The notes beneath the pieces were generated by a model. The model was not told where the DNA came from. It did not search any database and saw only the letters and a program-made list of their open reading frames with translations. The translations under genes were made by a program, and so were the position numbers. From NCBI GenBank assembly GCA_016191465.1, contig JACPOP010000016.1:62001-126000 (forward strand): 64,000 nt of DNA, read 5' to 3'. This stretch comes from Chloroflexota bacterium (lineage in GTDB: Bacteria; Chloroflexota; UBA6077; CF-72). Shown here piece after piece: positions 1 through 10,324 of this stretch. Positions within the stretch are counted from its first letter, which is position 1. Every line of letters begins with the position of its first letter.

Positions 1-2
1 CG

Positions 3-164
3 ATTGTTTTCGATGGCTCCGCGGAGCAACTGTTCTGCAAGCCCGATCTGTTGAAAGCTGCTCAGCTCATCCAGCCTCCCGTGGTCCAGATGTCACTCGA
101 GGCGTGCGGGCGGCCCAGCCTGACGACCGCAGCATTCGTCGGGTCGCTGCTCGGGGACGGTTGA
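3..164 (+). CDS. C-terminal end of ABC/ECF transporter ATP-binding protein (partial, cut by window start)
   Basis: Open frame from base 3: IVFDGSAEQLFCKPDLLKAAQLIQPPVVQMSLEACGRPSLTTAAFVGSLLGDG*, typical CbiO/EcfA tail, directly upstream of EcfT. Confidence 0.6.
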   Translation: MVFDGSAEQLFCKPDLLKAAQLIQPPVVQMSLEACGRPSLTTAAFVGSLLGDG

Positions 165-170
165 GCGGGC

Positions 171-953
171 ATGGCGGCGCGTGTCGACCTCGCCTACCGC
201 GAGGGTACCTCGTTCTTCCACCGGACGGACCCGATGAGCAAGCTCGTGTACGTGATCGCCGCGAGCGTCTTAATCATCAACAGCTTCAACCTGGTAAAGC
301 AGTTCTCGTTGCTGGCGATCAGTGCAGCGATCGCGCTTCTCCTGACTGGTCAGTCACCGCAGCGGTACTGGGCGGGCGTGAAACTCGTCTTGGCGTTGGC
401 CGTGTCGCTGGGCATCACAGGCGCGCTCTTGATTGACAAGCCGGGCCCTGTCGTCGTCGCCACCCCTTTGAGGAACTTCACGTATCGCGAGCTCACCGAT
501 GGCTTCACTATGGGGCTGCAGTTCGTGTCGCTCGCGTTCCTCGCGCTGTCATTTGTCTACACGACGCACCCACGTGATCTCTCCCAAGCGGTCAGCAAGT
601 GGGGGATGAGTTACCGCTACACACACGGCATGGTGCTCGCGCTCGTGTTCCTGCCCATCCTGCTCGCGGAAGCTGGCAACGTCGAGAAGGCGCACCGGAT
701 TCGGGACTTCGGTGCGACCATGAACCCGCTGCAACGGCGGCTCCAGTCGCTCCGTCATCTCATGGTGACCCTGGTCGCCAGGTCGCTCAGGCGAGCGGAA
801 ACACTGGCCTGCGCAATGGACGTGAAAGGGTTTGGGATGGCGCCACACCGGACCTACTTCAAGGAAGTCGAATGGTGGCGGCCGGGCCAGGTGTTTGCGG
901 TGCTGTCAGTGGGCGCGACGATCGCGTTCGCGCTGCTGTTCAACACTGGCTGA
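171..953 (+). CDS. ecfT: Energy-coupling factor transporter transmembrane protein EcfT (CbiQ family)
   Basis: Hydrophobic protein with DPMSKLVYVIAAS N-terminus and ARSLRRAETLACAMDVKGFG motif typical of EcfT/CbiQ. Confidence 0.88.
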   Translation: MAARVDLAYREGTSFFHRTDPMSKLVYVIAASVLIINSFNLVKQFSLLAISAAIALLLTGQSPQRYWAGVKLVLALAVSLGITGALLIDKPGPVVVATPLRNFTYRELTDGFTMGLQFVSLAFLALSFVYTTHPRDLSQAVSKWGMSYRYTHGMVLALVFLPILLAEAGNVEKAHRIRDFGATMNPLQRRLQSLRHLMVTLVARSLRRAETLACAMDVKGFGMAPHRTYFKEVEWWRPGQVFAVLSVGATIAFALLFNTG

Positions 954-1073
954 GCATCGGCCAGCGCGGAACACGCTCCGGAGCGGGCACGTGTCTGGAT
1001 TATCACGATGCGGCATCCTGACCCGCTGACGTTTTCGATCTGGAGAGTAAACGAGAAGGAGAGCACGACCACT

Positions 1074-1574
1074 ATGTACTATTTCGGCTACTGCACCTGG
1101 TTGAGCGATGCCGAGCTCCGCAAGTACATCCCGGAGGCGCGGTTCGTCACCAAGGCTACCGCGAAGAATCATCGTGTGGAGTTTCGCGCGGCGGGTGACC
1201 GGCGCGACCGTGGCTGGTGCCACCTGGCGAACAAGGACCGTGCGCTGGGACAGGAGACACAGGGCATCGTCTTTGACGTTGACGACGCGCACTTGCAAGA
1301 CACCTTTGAAGATTTCGACATTGTCTACCTGACAGTCCACGGTGCCGACGGGCGGGCGTACGACTGCTTCACGTACGTACTCAGCCACCCCGGCACACCG
1401 ATGCGGCCCCCCAATTTCTACTGGCGCCACGTGCCACATGGATTAGAAGAGCAGGACTTTCCGGCAGTTTACCGTGCGCGTGTCCTCGCAACCTACAACG
1501 AAGCAGCCGAATGCCCGGATGCCGATCGTCCCGCGCCGTCCGCCAAGCCGAGTCGGGAAGCGAGCACGCGCTGA
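1074..1574 (+). CDS. Gamma-glutamylcyclotransferase-like (AIG2/GGCT fold) protein
   Basis: MYYFGYCTWLSDAELRKYIPEARFVTKATAKNHRVEFRAAG..., GGCT-like N-terminus; start placed at internal ATG of ORF 1008..1574. Confidence 0.7.
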   Translation: MYYFGYCTWLSDAELRKYIPEARFVTKATAKNHRVEFRAAGDRRDRGWCHLANKDRALGQETQGIVFDVDDAHLQDTFEDFDIVYLTVHGADGRAYDCFTYVLSHPGTPMRPPNFYWRHVPHGLEEQDFPAVYRARVLATYNEAAECPDADRPAPSAKPSREASTR

Positions 1575-2464
1575 TGCCTACCATTCCGATGGAGCGGTGG
1601 TCAGTGAGCCCTCCGCGGTCCGATGGGAACGGTCCGGTGGACGAGACGCGGCCGGTCCATTCTCCGGGGATAGGAGGCCTTGCCGTCATTCCGACCCGGC
1701 TCCCACGCGGCGACGGGGCGACCTGGGCGTCTGATCCCCGCCCGTCCCCTACCCTGCACCGTGTGGAACCCACCATTGGCACGGCACCACTGCGCCGGAA
1801 GGCGCAGGAGAACACCCGCGTGGTGGCCGATTCGGTGTACGCCCGCCTCCGAGCGGCCATCCTAAGCGCCGAATTGCGACCTAACCGACGCCTGGTTGAG
1901 GACGATCTGGCTGACTGGCTGAGGGTCAGCCGGACACCTGTCCGTGAGGCGCTTCTCCGCCTGGAGCAGGAAGGGCTTGTGGAGAGGGACCGAGGTTGGA
2001 TCGTCAGGGAGCGGAACCCCACGGAGACCCGCGCGCTCGTTGAGTGCCGCCTCGCCATCGAAGGCTACGCCGCACGACTGGCCGCGGCGCGGATTTCGCA
2101 GGCTTCTCTGGCGGAGCTCACGACTCTTGCGGACGCGATGGAGGAGTCTGGCCTCTCCCGCCTTGAGTTCAACCGTCTAAACGAGGAGTTCCACCGCCTG
2201 ATTACGCTTGCTGCAGACAACCCGATGCTGGCGAACCTCCACGCGCAGACCAAGATGAACTACTGGAACCTGAGCGTCCCGGTTGTCTTCACCCCTGATG
2301 TTGATCGACAGGTACACGAGCATCACCGTTCCCTCTTGGTGGCGCTGGCCGCCGGTGACGGCAGTACGGCCGAACAGATCGCCCGAAGGCATGTCCAGCT
2401 CACCATGGACATTGTCCTTGAAGCAGTGGGGCTACAGGTCGAGCGGCCCGCCCCACCTGGTTAG
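1574..2464 (+). CDS. GntR family transcriptional regulator (FadR/FCD subfamily)
   Basis: wHTH: VADSVYARLRAAILSAELRPNRRLVEDDLADWLRVSRTPVREALLRLEQEGLV followed by FCD-type helical domain; TGATG overlap with upstream CDS. Confidence 0.88.
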   Translation: MPTIPMERWSVSPPRSDGNGPVDETRPVHSPGIGGLAVIPTRLPRGDGATWASDPRPSPTLHRVEPTIGTAPLRRKAQENTRVVADSVYARLRAAILSAELRPNRRLVEDDLADWLRVSRTPVREALLRLEQEGLVERDRGWIVRERNPTETRALVECRLAIEGYAARLAAARISQASLAELTTLADAMEESGLSRLEFNRLNEEFHRLITLAADNPMLANLHAQTKMNYWNLSVPVVFTPDVDRQVHEHHRSLLVALAAGDGSTAEQIARRHVQLTMDIVLEAVGLQVERPAPPG

Positions 2465-2585
2465 GCTGCGCGGGTATGCCAATGGAAGGGCGATCTGACT
2501 TCGGCCGGCCTTCACGCGACGCTTGTGGGAATAAAATACGGACGGGCTCGGTGGGGGCCCATCGAGCGGACAACCCGCGTCCACT

Positions 2586-2924
2586 TTGATTTTTCGCGTT
2601 CCGTACTCCCACCTGTTTCGGGGCCTGCGGTTGCAAGCCATGCTCGATCGGCTTGAAGCCCCTTCTGCTCCGCACGGCCAACTTGCGGACCTCGGAGATT
2701 GCCTACTGCAATTCTCCGATGGCACGTTCACGGTTGCCCGGCTCGTGGAGGGATCCCAAGGACACCCCACGCTCGCCGTGGAAGGCTATCGGACTGGAAG
2801 TGGAACGCATCTGGCCAGTCGCACCTGGAAGGCGAGCGTGTCCATGGAATCTCATAGAGGCATCGAAATCCGCCTTGGTGACCCCATCCCGCTTGGACTC
2901 TTGGCCGTGGTCCCAATTGCCTAG
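2586..2924 (+). CDS. Hypothetical protein (doubtful ORF)
   Basis: 112-aa ORF with protein-like composition (QFSDGTFTVARLVEGSQGHPTLAVEGYRTGSGTH) but no recognised family. Confidence 0.25.
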   Translation: MIFRVPYSHLFRGLRLQAMLDRLEAPSAPHGQLADLGDCLLQFSDGTFTVARLVEGSQGHPTLAVEGYRTGSGTHLASRTWKASVSMESHRGIEIRLGDPIPLGLLAVVPIA

Positions 2925-3362
2925 ATGCTTCCAGCTACACGGTGCGGCATGTGCAGTGGCCGCCGCAGTGCCTCTGACAAGTTGCGCCGTGCCCGCACCG
3001 GGACACGCGCGATGCCGGGGCCATTCCTGGGAAGCATTTAGGTGGGCGCGGTGCAGACGTTGCCGATGGAGTATCGCGCAGGCCCCGCACGCCGGGCACT
3101 ATCCGCGCCCGGCCACGCTCGCGCGACAACCGGCCCGATTGGACCGGCAGAGCCCGCTCCAGCGGGCATGGAGTGTGCATATCACGATGTATACCCTGAC
3201 TCCATTACCCACGCCTACCCTGGCGAAGTCCGTCACCCCTCCCCCACCTCGGGCTTCGCTGTTTCGCAACGGCCGACGCGTCCCCCCCCCGCGACGGCCG
3301 TTGCTATGCTGGGGTTGTGGAGCCCGGTTGAAGCGGGCCCGCGGGTGGAGGGATGCCAACCG

Positions 3363-4496
3363 ATGATGGGAGCCGCGATGGCCCACGACGCTCCGCTGGC
3401 GCCACAGACGCTGGCCGAGGACCGCCTCTACAACTTCGCGGCGGGGCCAGCGATGTTACCGGCGGAGGTGCTCGAAGCCTCCGCCCGAGCGCTGGTGGAC
3501 TACCGCGGCATGGGCATCGGCGTGGCCGAGCTGAGCCACCGCGGCCCCGAGTTCGACGCCATCCTGGACGAGGCGATCGAGCGTTGCAAGAGCCTGTGCG
3601 GCATCCCGGGCAACCCCGATTACGACGTCCTCTTCCTCCAGGGTGGCGCAACCCAGCTCTTCACCACGATCCCTATGAACTTCCTGCAGGGGTCGGCGGA
3701 CTACCTGGAGACGGGCGAGTGGGCGAAGAAGGCCATCGAGGCCGCTCGGCCCTACGGCACCGCCAACGTCGTGGGATCGAGCGCGGTAACCGGCTATGAC
3801 CGCGTTCCCGACGGCTGGACGGCGACGCCAGACGCCAGCTACCTGTACGTGTGTACCAACGAGACGATTAACGGCACGCGGATCGGGCACCTGCCGCACC
3901 ACCCCACGCTCGTGGCAGACGTCTCGTCCGAGTTCATGGCGCGGCCGATTGACGCGCGCCAGTTCGCATTGATCTTTGGCGGCGCCCAGAAGAACCTGGG
4001 GCCCGCGGGGGTGGTCGTGGCGATCGTGCGGCGCGACCTGTACGCGCGCATTCCGAAAGACGTCCCGCCGATCTTCAGCTTCGCCGCCCACGCAAAGGCG
4101 AAGTCGTGCCTGAACACGCCGCCCACGTTCGCCATCTACATGCTGCTCGAAACGTTCCGCTGGATCGAGCGCCAGGGCGGCCTGGCCAGCGTGGAAGCGC
4201 GCAACGAGCGCAAGGCCACGCTCATCTACGACGTCCTCGACGAGCAGTCGGACTTCTATCGGGCTACCGTCCACGACCGGCCGGAAAACCGCAGCCGCAT
4301 GAACGTCACGTTCCACCTGCCCACCCAAGAGTTGACCGGCCGCTTCCTGGCGGAAGCCGAAGCCCGGGGCATGGTTGGGCTGCAGGGCTACCGGACCGTG
4401 GGCGGCGTCCGCGCGAGCATCTACAACGCCATGCCAGAAGCCGGCTGTGCGCTCCTCGCGGAGCACATGCGCGACTTTGCCGAGATCAACGGCTGA
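3363..4496 (+). CDS. serC: Phosphoserine aminotransferase
   Basis: YNFAAGPAMLPAEVLEAS, FLQGGATQLFTTIPMNFL, FGGAQKNLGPAG are class V SerC signatures. Confidence 0.95.
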   Translation: MMGAAMAHDAPLAPQTLAEDRLYNFAAGPAMLPAEVLEASARALVDYRGMGIGVAELSHRGPEFDAILDEAIERCKSLCGIPGNPDYDVLFLQGGATQLFTTIPMNFLQGSADYLETGEWAKKAIEAARPYGTANVVGSSAVTGYDRVPDGWTATPDASYLYVCTNETINGTRIGHLPHHPTLVADVSSEFMARPIDARQFALIFGGAQKNLGPAGVVVAIVRRDLYARIPKDVPPIFSFAAHAKAKSCLNTPPTFAIYMLLETFRWIERQGGLASVEARNERKATLIYDVLDEQSDFYRATVHDRPENRSRMNVTFHLPTQELTGRFLAEAEARGMVGLQGYRTVGGVRASIYNAMPEAGCALLAEHMRDFAEING

Positions 4497-4959
4497 GTCC
4501 GCCTCGCGCGCTGTTCTTCCTATGCGGCGCCTCACCACGCTTCGGTTCGACCCCCATGACCCACTCGTCGTGCAAGAGGCATCGGAAAGGGCAGCGCGCA
4601 GGCCACGGCGCGGCGGACCCGCTCGGCTGCTGACGTCAAGGCTGATCACGAGATCGCCAGTCTGGCCGCGCTGCCTGCCTTCCTCGGCCAGCGCTAAGCA
4701 CGTCGTGGCTCCGCGCTGAGACCTACTCGGCACCTGCCCGCGGCTCCGTAGAGCCAAGCCGATCCCGTGTGCACGTGCTCAGCTCGGGTATGTACTCCTG
4801 ACGAAGCGTCGGCGAACCCGGTCCCTCCGGTGCGCCCATCTGGTCACTGGGTCCGTCTCGGCCAAGTCTCCATCGCCAGGGGGCTTTCTTTCTGACGCGG
4901 GATACGATACATATCGCGCCTGTGACACCCTGTCCGGAGCACCACGTGAGACGGAGACC

Positions 4960-5589
4960 GTGAGGGCCTCGGAAAGCGACCTTCCTTCTCCCGCCAGCCC
5001 ACGCCCGGCTTCCAACGTGTGGTACGTGCAAGACCTGGTGCGACGGGCGAACGAGGACCGCGATGCGCAGGCGTTCACGGAGCTGTACGAGCGGTACGCG
5101 CCGCGGATTTACGCCTACCTGTTCCAACACGTCCATGGGCGTACCCAGGAGGCCGAGGACCTGACGGCCGAGGTGTTCGTGAAGGTGTACGAGCGGCTGA
5201 ACGCGTACCAGTTCCGCGGCGTCCCCTTCTCCGCCTGGCTATTCCGGGTGGCGCGCAACCACCTGATCGACCACGTCCGGCGGCAGGGGCCGCGGCAGGC
5301 AGCGGCGCCTATCGAGGCCGCGGAGAACCTGCCCGAGCCCGGCTCCGGTGCCACGCTCGACCGCCGGCTGGTCGCAGCTGGAATCGAAGGCGCGATGCGC
5401 CACCTCACGGAGGAGCAGCGCCGCGTCATCCTGCTGCGCTTCGTCGATGGCCTTAGCACGGCGGAAGCCGCGCGGGTGGTCGGCAAGAGCGAGGAGGCCG
5501 CCAAGAAGCTCCAGGCGCGTGGACTGGCTGCCCTCAAACGCACGATGGACTGCCCCAGCGGTTGCTGGCGGGCCGTCGACGCGGGCTGA
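4960..5589 (+). CDS. RNA polymerase sigma-70 family (ECF) factor
   Basis: Region 2 (FTELYERYAPRIYAYLFQHVHGRTQEAEDLTAEVFVKVYERL) and region 4 (LTEEQRRVILLRFVDGLSTAEAARVVGKSEEAAKKLQARGLAALKR). Confidence 0.93.
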   Translation: MRASESDLPSPASPRPASNVWYVQDLVRRANEDRDAQAFTELYERYAPRIYAYLFQHVHGRTQEAEDLTAEVFVKVYERLNAYQFRGVPFSAWLFRVARNHLIDHVRRQGPRQAAAPIEAAENLPEPGSGATLDRRLVAAGIEGAMRHLTEEQRRVILLRFVDGLSTAEAARVVGKSEEAAKKLQARGLAALKRTMDCPSGCWRAVDAG

Positions 5590-5666
5590 CAATCCTTCAA
5601 GCGCCCTGTCCTCGTTTTGCCGTCTTCCGAAGGAACAACGCCGAGCGTACGCGCGGCCCAGCGCGC

Positions 5667-6893
5667 TCAGTAGCGGCCGGTGAGAGAGCCGGGTGGGGCG
5701 GTGCGGGGGCCATAGGGAGCGCGTTCGAGCCACTCCCCGAAGCGGCGCAGGCGCGGGGCGAGGGTGGCGGCCATGCGCTGCTGGGCACGCACGGGCGGCG
5801 AGGGCCGCAGGTGCGTCAGGGCGGCGCCAGCCGCATCACGGTTAAACCGCGCCGCGGCCACCCGCAGCGCCGAGAACTCCTCGACGGCCCCTTTTGCCCG
5901 GAGCGGATTGGTCGCCGAGAGGCCCACGTGGACCGCCGCCGCTGCTGCTTCAGCGTCGGCCACGCCGGAGTTCATGCCGCGGGCGCCAAAGGGGGCGAAC
6001 AGGTGGGCCGCCTCACCAACCAGCAGGACCCGGTCATGGTCGTCGGTGAACCGGCTGGCGACCAGTTGGAGGAACTGGTAGCTGGAGACCCACTTGATGC
6101 GGTCGGCGTACCGGGCGTCGATCACCCGCGGCAGCCAGCGTCGGACACCATCTTCGCTCTCGAACTCCTCCAGCACGTCGTGCTCATGCAGCTGGAGGTC
6201 GATCCGCCAGCCGCCCTTGAACGGCACCAGCAGCACGTTGCGCCCCTCCACCTCGGGGTGCTCGTAGTGGAAGACCCGCTCCACGGGCAGCGGATCAGCC
6301 GGATCCTCAGCGACGTCGACCACGATGTACCGGCCCGGCGCACGGCTGCCCTCCATGCCGATGCCCAGGGATTGCCGAACGCTGGAGCGGGCGCCATCGG
6401 CGGCCACCACGTACGGCGCCGTCCAGGTCGCACCCGCGGCGGTGGCGAGCTCGACACCTGACTCGTCGGTACGCACGGCCGAGACGGCCGAGTCCCAGAC
6501 CAGCTCCACCCCGGCGCGCTTGCAGGCCTCCAGCAGGTAGCGCTCGGTTTCGACCTGGGGCAGGCTGGTGAACTGCGGCACTGCCCCGGGACGGGTAGGC
6601 GGATAGGTCTTGGCGTAGACCTCCTTGCCGCGATAGAGGGTGCGTTTCGTCTGCCAGACCAGCCCGTGCTCTACGAGGGTCGCGCTGAGCCCCGGACTGA
6701 ATTGCTCCAGGAGCCGCAGCGTCTCCTTGTGGACGAAGATGGCGCGGCTGCCGGGGCGGGGGCGGTTATTCGGCCCAACCTCAAGAAGGGTCACGCTCCG
6801 CCCGAGGGAGGCGAGGGCCAGCGCGGCCGTCAGCCCCACCGGCCCGGCACCGACGACGATCGTTTCACGCTCAGCGTTCCCAGCAGGAGCCAC
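5667..6893 (-). CDS. FAD-dependent monooxygenase (aromatic hydroxylase/UbiH-like)
   Basis: ETIVVGAGPVGLTAALALASLGRSVTLLE Rossmann motif and VLLVGEAAHLFAPFGARGMNSGVADA FAD motif. Confidence 0.9.
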   Translation of the reverse strand: MAPAGNAERETIVVGAGPVGLTAALALASLGRSVTLLEVGPNNRPRPGSRAIFVHKETLRLLEQFSPGLSATLVEHGLVWQTKRTLYRGKEVYAKTYPPTRPGAVPQFTSLPQVETERYLLEACKRAGVELVWDSAVSAVRTDESGVELATAAGATWTAPYVVAADGARSSVRQSLGIGMEGSRAPGRYIVVDVAEDPADPLPVERVFHYEHPEVEGRNVLLVPFKGGWRIDLQLHEHDVLEEFESEDGVRRWLPRVIDARYADRIKWVSSYQFLQLVASRFTDDHDRVLLVGEAAHLFAPFGARGMNSGVADAEAAAAAVHVGLSATNPLRAKGAVEEFSALRVAAARFNRDAAGAALTHLRPSPPVRAQQRMAATLAPRLRRFGEWLERAPYGPRTAPPGSLTGRY

Positions 6894-7440
6894 GGGAAAC
6901 CTCCCAACGCCGCCTGGCGCTGAATCTCGCACGCCCACTTTCGCTCAAGCTCGATCGTGCGATAGAGAGAGTAGAAGTGCCGCACGGGTCGCTGCAACTG
7001 TCCATTCCCGGAAGAATCCTCGGGATGTGCCCGGGGCCAGGAGCGAGTTCCAGGTCACCGCCTCTCGACTGCCGGCTCGCCGGGGGCATCATCGGCGGTC
7101 CTGGCGCTGAAAGGCACAGTACGTGGCGGATTCCCTCACTTTTCGTTGGGAGGGTGCCCGCCATAGCCTGAACGTGGCGCTCCCTTGCGGATCGCGGAGA
7201 GGCACGATGGTCTGCCGCACTGGCCTTGCTACACACCCGGAGCCCCCTGGACGATACTGTTCGATGCGCAGCCGCACGTAGTCCCAGATCCATGGCCCAC
7301 CGAGCGGCAAGCCTGGGAGCGTGCGCCCGACGCACGCATCGGGGTGATTGACGAGTGGGTCGTTTGACACGCTGTGCGGCATTCCGGGGGTACCCACCCC
7401 CTCGCCCCCTCCCGTGCGCGGAAGGGGGAAATTTTCTTCC

Positions 7441-7467
7441 CGGAGGGGGCGCGGCGCGCCCCCTCCG
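7441..7467. repeat. Perfect 12-bp inverted repeat (hairpin), part of a GC-rich intergenic stem-loop tract
   Basis: cggagggggcgc-ggc-gcgccccctccg; adjacent ccccctcccgtgcgcggaaggggg also folds. 48 nt past the stop of the minus-strand MmgE/PrpD CDS. Confidence 0.7.
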
Positions 7468-7514
7468 ACTCCCTGCGCTCCGGTCGAATAGCCCAATGCA
7501 AGGCAGTCGGCCCA

Positions 7515-8909
7515 CTAGGTCCCGCCGATGCGCGGCAGCGCCAGGTCAAAAAAGGTGTCCAGACCGGGCTGATGCTCCAGATCCAGGATCCAGGCAAACA
7601 GCGCGGTGGCCCCGTCGGAGCCCAGGTACGGCAGCACCAGGCCGTCGAACTTGGCGCGCAGCTCGGCCTCGGAGAGCGGGTTCTCGGGCTCGCCACGGGG
7701 GATGGGCACAAGCTCGGAGAATGATTGGCCGGACTGGGTGGTGATGGTCACCCGTCCAGCCACCTGGGATGGGAAGAGGGCCTCGACATCGGCATCGTGG
7801 ACCGAGTGAATGCGGGACATCAGCGCACGGATCGTGGGGTCGCAGAGTTCCGTGGCGTAGTCGGACCAGCCCAGACGGCCGTGCCGGAGCCCGACGGCGA
7901 CGCCGAATGGCGCTGAGAACTGCGCCTCTATGACGCTGGTCGGCTGCTGCTTCCGGTCCTCGGGCCATCCGACCAGATCCAGGCTCTGCCGACACAGGCC
8001 GACGGTCGCACTGGCGATTTCGGCCGAGGGCACCTGATGCCGAACGTAGAGGGCAAGCGCCGCGTCCACGGCAGCGTGCATCCCGCGGCACGCCGGGTAC
8101 GGCTTGAACCCGATGCGGGCAATCTCCCACTGCTGGCCGAGATCCTGGACGGTTCGCTCCGGCCGGGCCTCGTTCGAATACAGGCGATAGAACCCGCTAG
8201 CGCCCTCCAGGGCCTCGCTAGCACCGGTGAACCCGGCCTGGGCGAGCGCCGCTGCCGTGAGGCCGCAAGCCGCGGCATGGCCGACCTGGAACCGCTTGGT
8301 CCACGCGCCATTGACGTGGAACTGGCCGGAGCCGGAGGTCTCGCTCAAGGCGGTTCCGAACGCGTGCTCTACCTGAGTCGCGGAGAGGCCCAGCACCCGA
8401 GCGGCGGCTGCCGTTGCGCCGAAGGCCCCGCAGGTGGGCGTGGCGTAGAACCCTTTGCCGTAGTGGCTGCCAGGGCCGAGCGCCACGCCGATGCGGCACA
8501 TCACCTCGACGCCGACGACGATCCCCGCCAGGAGCTCGCGGCCGCTGGCGCCAGCGACCTGCGCCGCGACGAGCGCCGCGGGGATAACCGGTGCGCTTGG
8601 GTGGTGCAGGGCGGCCACGTGCGTATCGTCGAAGTCGATGCTGTGCGCCATGGCGCCGGTCAGCAACGCCGCTGCCGGGGCCGCGTAGCCGGCGGGATCA
8701 CCGATGCAGCGAAAGCGCCCGCGGTCCAGCTCCAGCGCGCGCAGCGCCCCGACGAGGGACGGCGTCGATTCGCTCTCCTGGCGCGTTAGCAGCGCGATGC
8801 CGGTGATGTCGGCGAGGAGCAGCTTCGCCTTGGCCACCACCGAGGCGGGGACAGCATCCAGCGACAGGCCGGCCGCCCACGCCGCGACCTGGGCGGTGAC
8901 ATCCTGCAT
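7515..8909 (-). CDS. MmgE/PrpD family protein
   Basis: AKLLLADITGIALLTRQ..., HSIDFDDTHVAALHHPSAPVIPAALVAAQVAGASGRELLAGIVVGVEVMCRIG, GFYATPTCGAFGATAAAARVLGLS. Confidence 0.92.
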   Translation of the reverse strand: MQDVTAQVAAWAAGLSLDAVPASVVAKAKLLLADITGIALLTRQESESTPSLVGALRALELDRGRFRCIGDPAGYAAPAAALLTGAMAHSIDFDDTHVAALHHPSAPVIPAALVAAQVAGASGRELLAGIVVGVEVMCRIGVALGPGSHYGKGFYATPTCGAFGATAAAARVLGLSATQVEHAFGTALSETSGSGQFHVNGAWTKRFQVGHAAACGLTAAALAQAGFTGASEALEGASGFYRLYSNEARPERTVQDLGQQWEIARIGFKPYPACRGMHAAVDAALALYVRHQVPSAEIASATVGLCRQSLDLVGWPEDRKQQPTSVIEAQFSAPFGVAVGLRHGRLGWSDYATELCDPTIRALMSRIHSVHDADVEALFPSQVAGRVTITTQSGQSFSELVPIPRGEPENPLSEAELRAKFDGLVLPYLGSDGATALFAWILDLEHQPGLDTFFDLALPRIGGT

Positions 8910-10324
8910 CAGTCCACCGCCCCAGCCGGACGGATGATGCCCACACCGTCCTCGGTGTGGATGAACGTTCCGAACGGCTCGGAGCAGCGCCGGAGGCGGT
9001 CCAGTACCTCCCGTCCAACCGTCTCGCCGGCGAGAACCGGCCGTCCTCGCTGGCCCGTCGGTAGGCCCATGCCCAGGTCGACCGGATACAGGCGGATCTC
9101 CGCCAGGCGGCGGTCGTCCCAATCGACGACCGCCAGGGTGCTCTGCCACTGGTCGCGCAGGATGGCCTGGCCCTGCGACTGCCCGCCGCTGCGGTCCTCG
9201 TAGAACGCCGACAATGGGGCGTTCGGCGGCAGTCGTCGGCGCGTGTAGGCGCTGGCGGGTTGGCGCAGCACGGTATCGCTCTGGAGGATGAAATCGCCCA
9301 GGCTGTAAAAGATCGGCTTGCCACGGTAGAGCTCAATCGCCTGGTCGCGGTGGGGGCCGTGGCCCACCACGGCGTCGGCGCCCGCGTCGATCGCGTGGTG
9401 GGCCAGCCGGACAATGTTCTCGCCGGGCTCGTCGTAGGGACTGCCCTGCAGCCCCGTGGGATAGCCCGGCGAGAAATGGTGGATGCTGAAGATCACCCAG
9501 TCGGCCATTCGGCGGGCATCCTCGATCCAGCCCAGGGTGGCGGCGACGTCCTCCTCGTTCAGGGTGTAGTGGGTCTCAAAGTGGTTCCCGGCCCGGAAGT
9601 GGAGTGGGGCCATGCCCCCGTACTCGCCCCGCAGGCCGAGCTCGAACGGCGGCCCTTCCGGGTCGCCAATGGCGACCCGGGCCCGTCCCTGGAGCCAGGC
9701 CATCACACCCTCCAGATCGAGGTTGCGCTGGTCCCAGCCGAGATGCTGGCTGATACGGCGAAGCGCGGCCATCGCCTCGCCGTCGACGGTGTAGCTGGCC
9801 TGGACCCTGATGTGGTGAATACCAGGCTTCCCGGGCACATCGCCCCGCGGGTCGACGGCGCGCCCGTACGTTCCGCCATTGAGGTGATCGGTCGCGGCGA
9901 CCAGTGCCACCCGGCCCTTGGGCGTATCCAGGTAGGCCGGCGACTGGGCCAGGGACAGGGTGGCGCCGGTGCCGGCGTGGGCCAGGCCGTACTCGTCGAG
10001 GTGGCGGATGTTGGCCAGGACGCCCGCGTCGCCGTAGTCGTAGGCGTGGTTCTGCGCGCAGGCGACCATGCCGAAGCCCATCCACTTGAGATCCTCGATC
10101 AGCCTCGGATCGGCGCGCATGTAGGTCCCGGAGTTGTCGGGCGCGGGGGGACCCTCGTAGTCGTGGAACAGACACTCCGAATTGCCGAACGCGACGTCTG
10201 CCCCACGCACGAGCTCGACGAGGCGGAGGTATTCGGGCTCCCGGAAGGGGCGCAGCGCCCGGGTCACGATCAGCTCTCCAGCCAGGGCCATGCGGATGGC
10301 GCCCCGCTGGGACTCGTACAGCAT
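8909..10324 (-). CDS. CapA family (poly-gamma-glutamate synthesis-type metallophosphatase) protein
   Basis: GADVAFGNSECLFHDYEG, MVACAQNHAYDYGDAGVLANIRHLDEYGLAHAGTG, ADAVVGHGPHRDQAIELYRGKPIFYSLGDFI; stop/start overlap (ATGA) with downstream MmgE/PrpD. Confidence 0.87.
   Translation of the reverse strand: MLYESQRGAIRMALAGELIVTRALRPFREPEYLRLVELVRGADVAFGNSECLFHDYEGPPAPDNSGTYMRADPRLIEDLKWMGFGMVACAQNHAYDYGDAGVLANIRHLDEYGLAHAGTGATLSLAQSPAYLDTPKGRVALVAATDHLNGGTYGRAVDPRGDVPGKPGIHHIRVQASYTVDGEAMAALRRISQHLGWDQRNLDLEGVMAWLQGRARVAIGDPEGPPFELGLRGEYGGMAPLHFRAGNHFETHYTLNEEDVAATLGWIEDARRMADWVIFSIHHFSPGYPTGLQGSPYDEPGENIVRLAHHAIDAGADAVVGHGPHRDQAIELYRGKPIFYSLGDFILQSDTVLRQPASAYTRRRLPPNAPLSAFYEDRSGGQSQGQAILRDQWQSTLAVVDWDDRRLAEIRLYPVDLGMGLPTGQRGRPVLAGETVGREVLDRLRRCSEPFGTFIHTEDGVGIIRPAGAVD

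Noticed and set aside
3456-4757. 433-aa minus-strand ORF
   Set aside because: Antisense shadow of serC.
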